Made by a program: the position numbers and the translations under genes | In this document: one piece after another, positions 16,077-22,578 of the stretch | Layout: every line of letters starts with the position of its first letter | How positions within the stretch are numbered: position 1 is the first letter of the stretch | Virus record (IMG/VR): IMGVR_UViG_3300036852_000120 | Location: 1 to 31,836 of that record | DNA: 31,836 nt | Strand: one strand, 5' to 3' | From: a virus | The notes under the pieces: model-generated | Database searches by the model: none | Told to the model about the DNA's origin: nothing | What the model saw: only the letters and a program-made list of their open reading frames with translations

Positions 16077-17495
16077 CTAGACCGTTCCTTGGACTGAGTA
16101 GTTCATGGTCACGGTGCCATCGCTGGCCGGGGCGAAGTCCAGAAGCGCGGTGGGTTGCAGGACCGCCAACCCAGCCGCCCCACTGGCCGGGAAGATGGCG
16201 TAGGGATAGGTGGACTGGAAGAGCATCCCGAGATCATCCAGCGTGGTCGTTATGTCACCGTTGGAGTCCGTGGCCAGGTTGACCGTGAACCGGTAGCCAT
16301 CCACAGAGGTAATGGAGAGCAGCGAGTCGTTCGCGCCCGGATCAACCAACTCCACCCCGAAGAGACCGACGACAGAACCGGAGATGCCAGCGAACCAGGT
16401 GACCCCGTTGGTCTCGTCCACGGCAGCTGTCCAGGTGTTGTCCGTCCCGAGCGGCCCGACGGCGATGATGGACTCGTCGAGCAATCCCCACACGGCGATC
16501 GCCGTCTCCGATGGGAGCGTCCCGCCCCCGGTAGCGACACGAGCCTGCATCCCGAAGCCGACCAGCATGGGCTCCGTCGAGTCGAATTCCAAGATCGGGC
16601 AGATCATCCAGGCCAAGCCAGTGATCCTCGTCAAGACCGTCACTTGGAGGTAGTCGGTAGCCGGCGTCGAGGTATCGAGGATGCGCAGAACCAGCCCCAG
16701 CGACTTCCCCCCTCTCGTGTCCAGCACATCGGAGAACTGCGCCTCGGTGGCGGCGGTGGCGGAGAGGTCGATGGGGATGTAGGGTCTTCCCCACGTCGCG
16801 TAGGTGCCATCCGAGGTCAGGGAGTCGCCGGGGGAGCCTGTGGTGCCGTCGGTGTAGACGGAAGCCTTGCCCTTGGTGCCGTCGCCCTGCCCGCCCTGAA
16901 CAGCGACAGCGGCACTGTCCACCGTTCCGCCGTCGCCCCACCCAGCCGCAAGTTGAGCATCCCCGCCCGCATTGGCGGCCGCTCCATCGTCAGCGGTGAG
17001 CGTCGCGGCCCCACCAACGCCCGCAGCTTGACTGGCCACCAGCGTCAGGTTCGCGCCGACACGACCGCCATCCGTTGCGGCGGCCATCGCCGGGTTGGTG
17101 TCCGTTCCGGGGTCATTCCCCTCTGCCAGCACTTCGGCGAGGGTGGGGATCGGAGCGACGTCTTCCGGCGCCCCGGCGAACGGTAATGGAGGCGTGAGGT
17201 CGGTCCCCGTGACCCTGGCATCGGCTACGGCGTAGAGCGTTGCCCCGCTCAGGTGACTCGCTGCGGTGGTACCGTCCTGACCTCTTTCCACGGCCCAGCG
17301 CGTCCGTTCTCCCGTCCACGGCCTGCGCTCGCTCCGGCGGACAAGAAGAGCATCTACCACCGAGTCGCGGTCGTAGCCGAAGAACGTGAGGATCTCGTCA
17401 TCGAGGCGGAACCTCTGCCCCGGATCGAGGGCGGCGTCCGAGTCGACAACGATCTCCCGATCAGAGGCTGAAGCGTTCTCGGCGAGCGTCGTCAT
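16077..17495 (-). CDS. Large fibre-like / minor structural protein upstream of packaging genes
   Basis: A 472-residue protein with structural composition. The N-terminal about 95 residues (NASASDREIVVDSDAALDPG, then DDEILTFFGYDRDS) look like an attachment domain. Residues about 130-215 are a Gly/Ala-rich low-complexity stretch. The rest is strand-rich with GDSLTSDGTYATWG, a motif often seen in fibre proteins. It lies between the holin genes and the HNH/terminase, away from the tail cluster. A stem-loop precedes it. It is probably a virion fibre or appendage, but this is inference. Confidence 0.6.
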   Translation of the reverse strand: MTTLAENASASDREIVVDSDAALDPGQRFRLDDEILTFFGYDRDSVVDALLVRRSERRPWTGERTRWAVERGQDGTTAASHLSGATLYAVADARVTGTDLTPPLPFAGAPEDVAPIPTLAEVLAEGNDPGTDTNPAMAAATDGGRVGANLTLVASQAAGVGGAATLTADDGAAANAGGDAQLAAGWGDGGTVDSAAVAVQGGQGDGTKGKASVYTDGTTGSPGDSLTSDGTYATWGRPYIPIDLSATAATEAQFSDVLDTRGGKSLGLVLRILDTSTPATDYLQVTVLTRITGLAWMICPILEFDSTEPMLVGFGMQARVATGGGTLPSETAIAVWGLLDESIIAVGPLGTDNTWTAAVDETNGVTWFAGISGSVVGLFGVELVDPGANDSLLSITSVDGYRFTVNLATDSNGDITTTLDDLGMLFQSTYPYAIFPASGAAGLAVLQPTALLDFAPASDGTVTMNYSVQGTV

Positions 17496-17506
17496 CGATC
17501 AGGAGA

Positions 17507-17541
17507 CCCGGCCAGCCCGACGGGGAGGCAGACTGGCCGGG
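17507..17541 (-). terminator. Perfect 9-bp stem-loop between lysis and fibre genes
   Basis: CCCGGCCAG (17507-17515) and CTGGCCGGG (17533-17541) form a perfect 9-bp GC-rich stem with a 17-base loop. It lies in the 74-base gap between the holin-like gene and the fibre-like gene and ends 11 bases before the fibre ATG. There is no U-run on the minus-strand transcript, so it may be a weak terminator, a processing site or a translation-modulating hairpin. Confidence 0.45.
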
Positions 17542-17569
17542 CGGGAGGGAGGAAGCGGGGACATTCGGT

Positions 17570-17827
17570 TCACTCGCCCGTGAGCCAGTCCTTGATTGCT
17601 GGCCATGCCCGCCGGGCGGCAGACAAGACGGCCGAGGCGAGGGGGATGCCGACGATGATGGCGAGCTTCTTCCAGTCTTCGGTGTTGCCGGGAACGAAGA
17701 GCACCACACCCGCAAGTGAGGGTGCGGCCGTCTCAATCACGTCCACGATGAACTTCCCGACGAAGAGACGCAGAGCTGACTTCTTGGAGACCGTGACGGA
17801 CTTGACCTCGGGGACGGTGACAGTCAT
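17570..17827 (-). CDS. Holin-like membrane protein 2
   Basis: An 85-residue protein with a basic N-terminal segment (KSVTVSKKSALRLFVGKFIV), a probable membrane helix at about 33-50, and a second one (KKLAIIVGIPLASAVLSAAR) at about 57-76. It ends in charged residues. Size, topology and position immediately after the candidate endolysin and another small membrane protein fit a two-helix holin of the r1t type. ATG 17827 overlaps the stop of the upstream membrane gene (TGATG). The assignment rests on topology and context. Confidence 0.6.
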   Translation of the reverse strand: MTVTVPEVKSVTVSKKSALRLFVGKFIVDVIETAAPSLAGVVLFVPGNTEDWKKLAIIVGIPLASAVLSAARRAWPAIKDWLTGE

Positions 17828-17961
17828 CAGAAGGCCCCCCGCAGATGGATGGCGGCCAGGGCCAGGACGGCCCAGGCGAGCCATGCCCTTCCCCGCGACT
17901 GGACGATCACGATGACCGCCACCACGGCTGCGAAGACGGCGAGGATGAGTCCGAGGTCCAT
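17827..17961 (-). CDS. Holin-like membrane protein 1
   Basis: A 44-residue, strongly hydrophobic protein (MDLGLILAVFAAVVAVIVIV, short basic turn, then AWLAWAVLALAAIH) with two predicted membrane helices and a very short loop. It directly follows the candidate endolysin and precedes a second two-helix protein, so the pair may act as holin and antiholin. It has the strongest Shine-Dalgarno in the window (AGGAGG), which overlaps the stop codon of the lysin gene. Function is inferred from topology and context. Confidence 0.65.
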   Translation of the reverse strand: MDLGLILAVFAAVVAVIVIVQSRGRAWLAWAVLALAAIHLRGAF

Positions 17962-17965
17962 GGGT

Positions 17966-17971
17966 CCTCCT
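17966..17971 (-). promoter_or_regulatory. Consensus Shine-Dalgarno of the small holin-like gene
   Basis: AGGAGG lies four bases before ATG 17961 and includes part of the stop codon of the preceding lysin gene. Such a perfect site for a 44-codon gene argues that this small protein is made in quantity. Confidence 0.8.
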
Positions 17972-18836
17972 AGACCGTTACGGTCGCCTGGACTGTCCCG
18001 TCCAGCGCGAGCGTGACTTCGTGGGTGACGTCTCCACCCGGGGGAGGAGGGCCCCACGCTGGGTTGGGGATGGTCTTGTCGGGCACCTTCACCAGGCCGC
18101 GGGTAGCTCGCTGCACTCCATCGCTGTAGGGCTTGGCCGTGCTGATCTCGACGATGTACTGGCCCGAGTGACCGTCCTGGAGGCCGAAGCAGGGCAGGTT
18201 CGCATCAGCTACCAGCGTGTCGATCGTGGAGCCGTCGAAGCCGATGACCGGCGTGCCCTTCTTGGCCGGGAGAAGCCTCGCTGCGATGGCCGGGAATGAC
18301 CCTGCCGAGATGAACTTCACGCCGTTCTCCCAGCCTCGTCCCGAGAGGGCCTTGTACGAGTTGGAGGCGCAGAAGGCTTTGAGGTCGGTGAGGGAGATGG
18401 GCTCGCCGCCGTAGCCGTCCGGCCCGAGAGGATCGACCATCCAGGGACCGGGGCCGACTGCGATAGCGTGATAGAAACTTGATCCTGATTGCCAGCGACG
18501 GTACCCAGCAGGAAGGGTTGCGTACCAGCCCGCGACAGCGACGTACTGCCCGGCAGCGAGCTCTCCGGCGATGTAGTCCCACGTCCCGCCGAAAGCTCGG
18601 GTCGTGTCCGCGATGTGTCCGTAGCGGACCTTCCAGCCGAGGGCGAGGGCGCCGTAGTTCGCTCCTGCGGTGTCGGATCCTCCGCCGTCCTCCCGAAGAC
18701 CCTCGCGTTCTCCGGGTGTGCTCGGGTACTGCCCTCCTGACGAGGCGATGGCGACGTTGAGTCCAGTCGCCCACACGCACTCGACATAGGGCGCGTTGTC
18801 ACTGGTTTCCCCGATCGTCCGGAACGGCCAGGCCAC
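17970..18836 (-). CDS. Cysteine-peptidase-like protein, candidate endolysin
   Basis: A 288-residue protein directly upstream of two holin-like genes. Residues about 14-140 look like a papain-fold C39/NlpC-type peptidase: Cys20 in NAPYVECVWATG, His123 in SSFYHAIAVGPG, and Asp135 in WMVDPLGPDGYGG give a Cys-His-Asp order. The C-terminal part (PCFGLQDGHSGQYIVEIS, then VTHEVTLALDGTVQATVTV) is strand-rich and could be a cell-wall binding or virion-binding domain. No classical binding repeat was seen. It is most likely the lysin that cuts peptidoglycan cross-links. Virion-associated processing is an alternative. Confidence 0.65.
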   Translation of the reverse strand: MAWPFRTIGETSDNAPYVECVWATGLNVAIASSGGQYPSTPGEREGLREDGGGSDTAGANYGALALGWKVRYGHIADTTRAFGGTWDYIAGELAAGQYVAVAGWYATLPAGYRRWQSGSSFYHAIAVGPGPWMVDPLGPDGYGGEPISLTDLKAFCASNSYKALSGRGWENGVKFISAGSFPAIAARLLPAKKGTPVIGFDGSTIDTLVADANLPCFGLQDGHSGQYIVEISTAKPYSDGVQRATRGLVKVPDKTIPNPAWGPPPPGGDVTHEVTLALDGTVQATVTV

Positions 18837-18837
18837 A

Positions 18838-18954
18838 TCAGGAGACCCGCAACCGCCGCTGGCCCTTGAGCGGCAGCGTGTACTCGACCCAGCGCATCTC
18901 GCTGGGCGACCACTTCCAGACCGTGTCGCGCGCCGTGCGCCAGAGCTGGTTCAC
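18838..18954 (-). CDS. Small basic Trp/Arg-rich protein
   Basis: A 38-residue peptide (starts MNQLWRTARDTVWKWSPSEM, ends QRRLRVS) opening at GTG 18954 inside a GTGA overlap with the DUF1508-like gene and ending two bases before the lysin start. Four tryptophans and many arginines make it unusual. No family is recognised. Coupling on both sides supports translation. Confidence 0.5.
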   Translation of the reverse strand: MNQLWRTARDTVWKWSPSEMRWVEYTLPLKGQRRLRVS

Positions 18955-19130
18955 GTCTCGACCTCGAAGACGATGCGCGCGCGCCAGACCTCGGTCTTCA
19001 GCCGACCGACCGCACGATAGGCGTCGGCCTTGCGCGAGTAGCCCTCACCCTGGGCTACGATCTCGTTATTGGCCGCCTTGAGATGCCAGTACCACAGGCC
19101 GTCAGTGCCCTGTTTGACCTCGAACCTCAT
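18951..19130 (-). CDS. DUF1508 (YegP-like) domain protein
   Basis: A 59-residue protein that is essentially one DUF1508 unit: MRFEVKQGTDGLWYWHLKAA, then NNEIVAQGEGYSRKADAYRA. The FEVxxGxDGxWYWHL and GEGYxxKxDA patterns are diagnostic of this small beta-hairpin domain. In bacteria YegP-like proteins are often duplicated and poorly understood; in phages a single copy is found among small accessory genes. ATG 19130 overlaps the upstream stop (TGATG), and the end overlaps the next gene by 4 bases. Confidence 0.8.
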   Translation of the reverse strand: MRFEVKQGTDGLWYWHLKAANNEIVAQGEGYSRKADAYRAVGRLKTEVWRARIVFEVET

Positions 19131-19321
19131 CAGCGCACCCGCTTCCGGCTGAACCCGAGCCGGTGGTTCTTAGCCTTGGCGTTTCTCTGGACGTGATAGA
19201 GGGACCAGCCCCGCTTGGTGTCGGGATCGGGCTCGGGCTCGCGGAGGTCGCTCACGTTACCCGGTCCACCTGGAGGCCAAGCGTTGCCCTCGGGGTCCTC
19301 GCCTCGCCAGCCCCTAGACAC
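19130..19321 (-). CDS. Hypothetical basic protein at the start of the late block
   Basis: A 63-residue protein without a recognised family. The N-terminal third is Gly/Pro/Trp-rich (GWRGEDPEGNAWPPGGPGN); the C-terminal half is basic (GWSLYHVQRNAKAKNHRLGF). GTG 19321 overlaps the stop of the zinc protein upstream. A second possible start is GTG 19255 (VSDLREPEP), but it has no better ribosome-binding site. Confidence 0.45.
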   Translation of the reverse strand: MSRGWRGEDPEGNAWPPGGPGNVSDLREPEPDPDTKRGWSLYHVQRNAKAKNHRLGFSRKRVR

Positions 19322-19457
19322 GCTTGATGTCGGCCAGGCGACGGATGAGGGTCAGGCATTCGGCGCACCAGCGGGTCCCGTCCCAGGTCTCGAAGGTCCG
19401 TTTCTTGGGCTCGCGGCACTCGACGCAGCGCACAGCGGGGCCAGCGTCTACGCTCAC
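19314..19457 (-). CDS. Zinc-finger microprotein, first gene of the late block
   Basis: A 47-residue protein with two CxxC pairs (VRCVECREPKKRTF and RWCAECLTLIRR) that should bind one zinc ion. It opens at GTG 19457, 6 bases after a possible -10 element, so the mRNA may be leaderless. It is followed by a short run of coupled genes leading to the lysin. A zinc-ribbon protein at the head of the late genes could be a late regulator, but this is inference. Confidence 0.6.
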   Translation of the reverse strand: MSVDAGPAVRCVECREPKKRTFETWDGTRWCAECLTLIRRLADIKRV

Positions 19458-19463
19458 GAGGCG

Positions 19464-19492
19464 AAGTGTGCGGTTCCCTGTCCCGGTGTCAA
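19464..19492 (-). promoter_or_regulatory. Candidate late-block promoter
   Basis: TTGACA at 19492-19487 is a perfect -35 box. With 17 bases of spacing the -10 hexamer is ACACTT; with 16 bases it is CACACT (three of six consensus bases). A transcript would start at or next to GTG 19457, giving a leaderless mRNA. It lies in the only long gap between the early and late blocks. The weak -10 means it may need an activator. Confidence 0.45.
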
Positions 19493-19493
19493 A

Positions 19494-19525
19494 GGCTCAA
19501 CTAGCCAATAGTCGGCCTATCGACT
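19494..19525. promoter_or_regulatory. Palindrome cluster between integrase stump and late block
   Basis: The gap 19458-19561 is less GC-rich than its surroundings and holds two inverted repeats: GGCT-N5-AGCC (19494-19506) and AGTCG-N6-CGACT (19510-19525). They lie just upstream of the candidate late promoter and next to the integrase remnant. They could be operators of the late promoter or what is left of an attachment-site arm region. Confidence 0.4.
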
Positions 19526-19561
19526 TACGCTGAGACTACTTGGAACCACCCCGAAACACGC

Positions 19562-19771
19562 TCAATCACCCGTGAAGGCAGGGACGTGAAATCGGCCCAA
19601 ACGCGCGGTCGGATAACTTCTAACTCTGAGCCTCTGCTCGACTTCCCTCCGCGTCTTTCCCACGAACGTCCGGCGTTTCCGGGATCCGGCGACGACGCCG
19701 AGCTCGAGCAGGCCGACCCACCGCCCGTCCCTTCGGCGGTAGAGGCTCCCCGTCCCCTTCGTCCTCCGCAC
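19562..19771 (-). pseudogene. Integrase remnant (N-terminal arm-binding domain only)
   Basis: A 69-residue frame starting at GTG 19771. Its first 45 residues, TKGTGSLYRRRDGRWVGLLE then KRRTFVGKTRREVEQRL, match the N-terminal AP2-like/arm-DNA-binding segment of tyrosine integrases. The frame then ends after about 20 unrelated residues. The core-binding and catalytic domains (Arg-His-Arg-Tyr) are absent here, and I saw no candidate elsewhere in the window. It overlaps an excisionase-like gene in a different frame, as in a xis-int pair. It may be a decayed integrase or a repurposed arm-site binding protein. Confidence 0.6.
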
Positions 19772-19949
19772 GGCCCGAAGGGTAGCGGGTTCGGTTGAGG
19801 ATGAACTCGTGCAGAGCATCGGCCGGGACGAGCTTCTTGCGCCCGAAGGACACCGTGGGGACCTGGCCCGAGCTGATGAGTCTTCGTGCTTTGTCGACCC
19901 CGACGTGGAGCCGCTGGGCGAGTTCGTCGGCATCGAGAAGTTCGGTCAC
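19620..19949 (-). CDS. Excisionase-like helix-turn-helix protein
   Basis: A 109-residue frame. Residues 1-55 are a MerR/HTH_17 excisionase-type domain: VTELLDADELAQRLHVGVDK, then ARRLISSGQVPTVSFGRKKL, then ALHEFILN. These proteins bend DNA at attachment sites or act as regulators. The remaining 54 residues are very rich in Arg, Pro, Glu and Gly and overlap the integrase-like frame, which suggests the extension is read by default rather than selected. The GTG start overlaps the upstream stop (GTGA). Confidence 0.7.
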   Translation of the reverse strand: MTELLDADELAQRLHVGVDKARRLISSGQVPTVSFGRKKLVPADALHEFILNRTRYPSGRAEDEGDGEPLPPKGRAVGRPARARRRRRIPETPDVRGKDAEGSRAEAQS

Positions 19950-20095
19950 TTCGCCGCTTTCTTGCCGGTCGTGGTAAGGGGACAGGTGAATCGGTGGAAG
20001 CCGTAGACCCCGCAGGCCGGGCACACCTCGGGCTTCTCGCGCTTGGTCGGGAGGTCTTCGATGGGGATGGGGGACCAGCCCTTGGAGGTCTTCAC
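19946..20095 (-). CDS. Zinc-knuckle microprotein
   Basis: A 49-residue protein with CPACGVYGFHRFTCP, a probable zinc knuckle, and a basic C-terminus (GKKAAK). It opens and closes in GTGA overlaps with its neighbours. Function unknown; one of several tiny cysteine-rich proteins in this operon. Confidence 0.6.
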   Translation of the reverse strand: MKTSKGWSPIPIEDLPTKREKPEVCPACGVYGFHRFTCPLTTTGKKAAK

Positions 20096-20535
20096 GGCCG
20101 ACGGTCTCTCGGCCAAGTGGCCCACAGGACCAGCCCGATCCAAATCGCGGCCAAGGCCATGCCGAAGTACCCAACCCGATCATGCGTCGTGGCAGCGAGC
20201 GTGAAAGACACCGCGAAGAAGAGGACACCCCATCCGATGCCCAGAACGGCTAGGACCCAATCGCTTGTCGGTCCAGCACCCTTGCGAGGCGATCCAGGCA
20301 GCACCCTTACAAGGCGGTTCAGGATCGGGAACATCAGGCCGCGGGCGATCTCGTGGACCCATAGGTCGTGCCAAGCGACCCAGAAGCGCAGGTATTCGGC
20401 CCGAGGTCGCCGCCGATAGCGGTAGCTGAGATCGACCGGGCCGACCTCATGGAGAACCCACGGTCCCGTATACCGGCGCTGCCAGCGAGCAGCCCGTTCC
20501 TTCACGGACACTCGATGATGGATCGGTTCGCTCAC
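20092..20535 (-). CDS. Two-helix membrane protein of the early operon
   Basis: A 147-residue protein. Residues 1-90 are basic and aromatic (SVKERAARWQRRYTGPWVLH, then WVAWHDLWVHEIARGLMFPI). Two membrane helices follow, at about 92-114 (VLAVLGIGWGVLFFAVSFTL) and 122-141 (GYFGMALAAIWIGLVLWATW). The end is basic. GTG 20535 is chosen for the GTGA overlap. A membrane protein between zinc microproteins could be involved in superinfection exclusion or host takeover, but no family is recognised. Confidence 0.6.
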   Translation of the reverse strand: MSEPIHHRVSVKERAARWQRRYTGPWVLHEVGPVDLSYRYRRRPRAEYLRFWVAWHDLWVHEIARGLMFPILNRLVRVLPGSPRKGAGPTSDWVLAVLGIGWGVLFFAVSFTLAATTHDRVGYFGMALAAIWIGLVLWATWPRDRRP

Positions 20536-20801
20536 TCGTCCAGCCCGAACCCTGTCTCGCGCTCGTAGGCCATGCGGCGGGTGGCGTAGTCGGCCACGTT
20601 CGTCCGAGACTGACGGGCCTGTGCTTGTCTCCACGCCTCGGCGACATTCCCCCCGCTGCCAACACCAGAGGAACCGATGAAGTAGCCGACCGGCTCTTCC
20701 AGCGTGCTTGATGCTTGCATTCCGCGGTCCCACCGCTCCTCCGCGCGCTGCCAGAGAGAGCGGAGGAGGAAGCCGGCGAGGAAGGCGAGGGCGAGCTTCA
20801 C
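20532..20801 (-). CDS. Membrane-anchored small protein
   Basis: An 89-residue protein with a short N-terminal hydrophobic helix (MKLALAFLAGFLLRSLWQRA). It could be a signal anchor or an uncleaved signal peptide. A Gly/Ser-rich linker and a helix (NVAEAWRQAQARQSRTNVAD) follow. GTG start in a GTGA overlap. Function unknown. Confidence 0.55.
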   Translation of the reverse strand: MKLALAFLAGFLLRSLWQRAEERWDRGMQASSTLEEPVGYFIGSSGVGSGGNVAEAWRQAQARQSRTNVADYATRRMAYERETGFGLDE

Positions 20802-21025
20802 AGGACTTTCAGACCGAGGGGCGGCCGGATCATTCGCGTCTCCGGTGGATCGTGCTCGTCGCAGTGGTAGAGCATCGAGCCGTCAGCGAGAACGGCGTCG
20901 AAGACCCAGCGATGCGCGTGATAGAGGGAGGTCATCGTCGCCACGACGCCCTGACTGTGCCGCCAGCACCCGCCCGCGCTGCTCGTCTGCCGACAGTCAT
21001 CGCAATCGGCCATCACCGGGCTCAC
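20798..21025 (-). CDS. Cysteine/histidine-rich hypothetical protein
   Basis: A 75-residue protein with an N-terminal CDDCRQTSSAGGCWRH segment and a later YHCDEHDPPE, a layout compatible with metal binding. GTG 21025 overlaps the upstream stop. The family is not recognised. It belongs to the run of small zinc-binding-like proteins in this part of the operon. Confidence 0.55.
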   Translation of the reverse strand: MSPVMADCDDCRQTSSAGGCWRHSQGVVATMTSLYHAHRWVFDAVLADGSMLYHCDEHDPPETRMIRPPLGLKVL

Positions 21026-21501
21026 GGCTCCGGGTCTCCCGAAGCGGAGCCACCGGCAGACGTTGACCCGCTTTCGCCCGGCTGACCCCGCTGAGGTTCA
21101 AGCGCCAAGAGAACATCACGGCGGAACCACCGTTCTTCCCGAACCGCTTCAGCGGCGATGCGCTCGCGCTCGGAGGCGGCGGCGTCAAGGTCCGTGAGCA
21201 ACCCGAGACACCAGAGGTAAGCGGCCTTCGCACCGGCATCGAACCGCAGGCGAGGTTCCCCATCCGGCAGGAGTGCAAGCTCGGCTTCGATCCCGTGTCG
21301 CAGCGCGGAGACAGCCCCTACCGTCCCATCGAAGGTCACGGATGCGCCCTCGGAGGCGAGCGCAGCAAGAACCACAGCACCACAGGCGAGGCTGCAATGC
21401 AGCGGGCCGTGGATGCCGCTCGTCTCGTGATCCTGAAGGACCGAGGCCAATACCTCTTCGTCGCGCTGAGTCACGAAAGCCTGCTCACTCGCCAAGTACA
21501 C
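21022..21501 (-). CDS. Hypothetical helical protein
   Basis: A 159-residue, mainly helical protein (FVTQRDEEVLASVLQDHETS, then AKAAYLWCLGLLTDLDAAAS, then a charged helix). The C-terminus is a Gly/Ser/Pro-rich disordered tail. The GTG 21501 start overlaps the previous gene by 31 bases; a later start would reduce the overlap. No motif allows a functional call. Confidence 0.5.
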   Translation of the reverse strand: MYLASEQAFVTQRDEEVLASVLQDHETSGIHGPLHCSLACGAVVLAALASEGASVTFDGTVGAVSALRHGIEAELALLPDGEPRLRFDAGAKAAYLWCLGLLTDLDAAASERERIAAEAVREERWFRRDVLLALEPQRGQPGESGSTSAGGSASGDPEP

Positions 21502-21758
21502 GGATCGTGATGACAGATGCCACAGGGCGCACCTATCTCGAACTCGTCAAGCACAGCTTGGATGTCAGCCGGACCGAAGCTAGCGAACCAGCCGCCCACC
21601 TCGATGACAGTCATGGGGTCGCCCAGTTCTGCTCCTGGGCGCTGATTGGGGCGTACACGGCTGAGCGAGGCCATCATGCGATCCATCTGGCGGTTGGCCG
21701 CTTCTGAAGAATCGAGCGCCTTCACCGCGTCGCGCGGCTCCTGGGGGTTGGGGGTCAT
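21471..21758 (-). CDS. Hypothetical protein with C-terminal CxxCHHDxC
   Basis: A 95-residue protein starting at ATG 21758 in an ATGA overlap. A helical N-terminal half is followed by VIEVGGWFASFGPADIQAVL and a C-terminal GAPCGICHHDPCTWRV, which could coordinate zinc. Function not recognised. Confidence 0.55.
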   Translation of the reverse strand: MTPNPQEPRDAVKALDSSEAANRQMDRMMASLSRVRPNQRPGAELGDPMTVIEVGGWFASFGPADIQAVLDEFEIGAPCGICHHDPCTWRVSRLS

Positions 21759-21889
21759 CGGTGTCGCCCCTCGCCCTTGCAGCAGCCGCAGTAGTGGGCC
21801 TTCACGCCCCGACGCGGGTAGACCAAGCCGGACCCATCGCAGAGCGTGCAAAGACCACCCTCGAACATCGCATTGCAGACGCGCTTCAC
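21755..21889 (-). CDS. DnaJ-type zinc-knuckle microprotein
   Basis: A 44-residue protein with two CxxCxGxG-like knuckles, CTLCDGSG and CGCCKGEG, as in the central zinc domain of DnaJ and of small phage anti-TRAP-like proteins. It starts at GTG 21889 in a GTGA overlap and ends in an ATGA overlap. With only one pair of knuckles it is likely a binding partner or RNA/protein-binding scaffold, not a chaperone. Confidence 0.65.
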   Translation of the reverse strand: MKRVCNAMFEGGLCTLCDGSGLVYPRRGVKAHYCGCCKGEGRHR

Positions 21890-22578
21890 GTCTCCTCCTG
21901 TGGCTCTACGGGTTCGGAGTTGGGGTCCGACTCGGCAGCGGCGAGAGGCTGTTCTGAGGCTTCGCACGGATACGGTTGTCCGCACGTCTTGCACAGTCCC
22001 GACACGACGAACCAATCGCCATGGGCCGCGCTGGTTCGCATCCGCTCGGCCCGGTTGGGGTCACCCCATAGGTCGGGTCGCTTCCTCTTCGGGCCGCCCT
22101 CGAACATCTCTCTGAGCGGCGTGACGGTGCCGCGCTCTACCTTCTCCTTCTTCTCCTCGGCAGCGGCGAGAGCGGCGCGGAGAGGGTGCGTGGCTTCCCA
22201 CACGGCCTTGGAGGCGTAGAACCAGCGTTCCCGGTCGGGCTTGCCCCTGTCGGCGTGGGTACCGCCTGCGAGGTTCAGTTCCTCGGCGGCTGCGAGTAAT
22301 GGTTTCGCCGCTTCCCTGACCGCTTCCAGCCGCTCGACTATTTTGGAGACGGTCCCAAGTAGGTTCTCGGCCCGCTCGGCCCGCTCGTTCGCAGCCCACT
22401 TGAACCGCTCCTGCTGGTCGCGTTCGAGTTGGAGCCGCTCCACTTCATCAGCGAGGGCGGCGAAGTCGGTGTCGCGGACGGCTGAGCCGTAGTCTTCGGC
22501 GGCTCCCTCGTCCTCAGTCCTGAGCCAGTCAACCTGTCGGCTAGCCAGCCCGCGGAGTCGAGCGGCGGCGTCAGCCAT
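21886..22578 (-). CDS. Coiled-coil protein with C-terminal zinc knuckle
   Basis: A 230-residue protein starting with MADAA at ATG 22578. A long charged coiled coil covers about residues 38-102 (ALADEVERLQLERDQQERFK and following heptads). A second helical part has the ALAAAEEKKEKVERG pattern. The C-terminal region has GLCKTCGQPYPCEA, a probable zinc site. Such Glu/Arg-rich coils with a zinc tail are common in actinophage accessory regions, but the function is unknown. Confidence 0.6.
   Translation of the reverse strand: MADAAARLRGLASRQVDWLRTEDEGAAEDYGSAVRDTDFAALADEVERLQLERDQQERFKWAANERAERAENLLGTVSKIVERLEAVREAAKPLLAAAEELNLAGGTHADRGKPDRERWFYASKAVWEATHPLRAALAAAEEKKEKVERGTVTPLREMFEGGPKRKRPDLWGDPNRAERMRTSAAHGDWFVVSGLCKTCGQPYPCEASEQPLAAAESDPNSEPVEPQEET

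Noticed and set aside
16155-17186. Long plus-strand open frame (343 codons) opposite the fibre-like gene
   Set aside because: Arg/Gly/Asp-rich composition with no domain; it mirrors the minus-strand gene in GC-rich DNA, where long antisense frames are expected.
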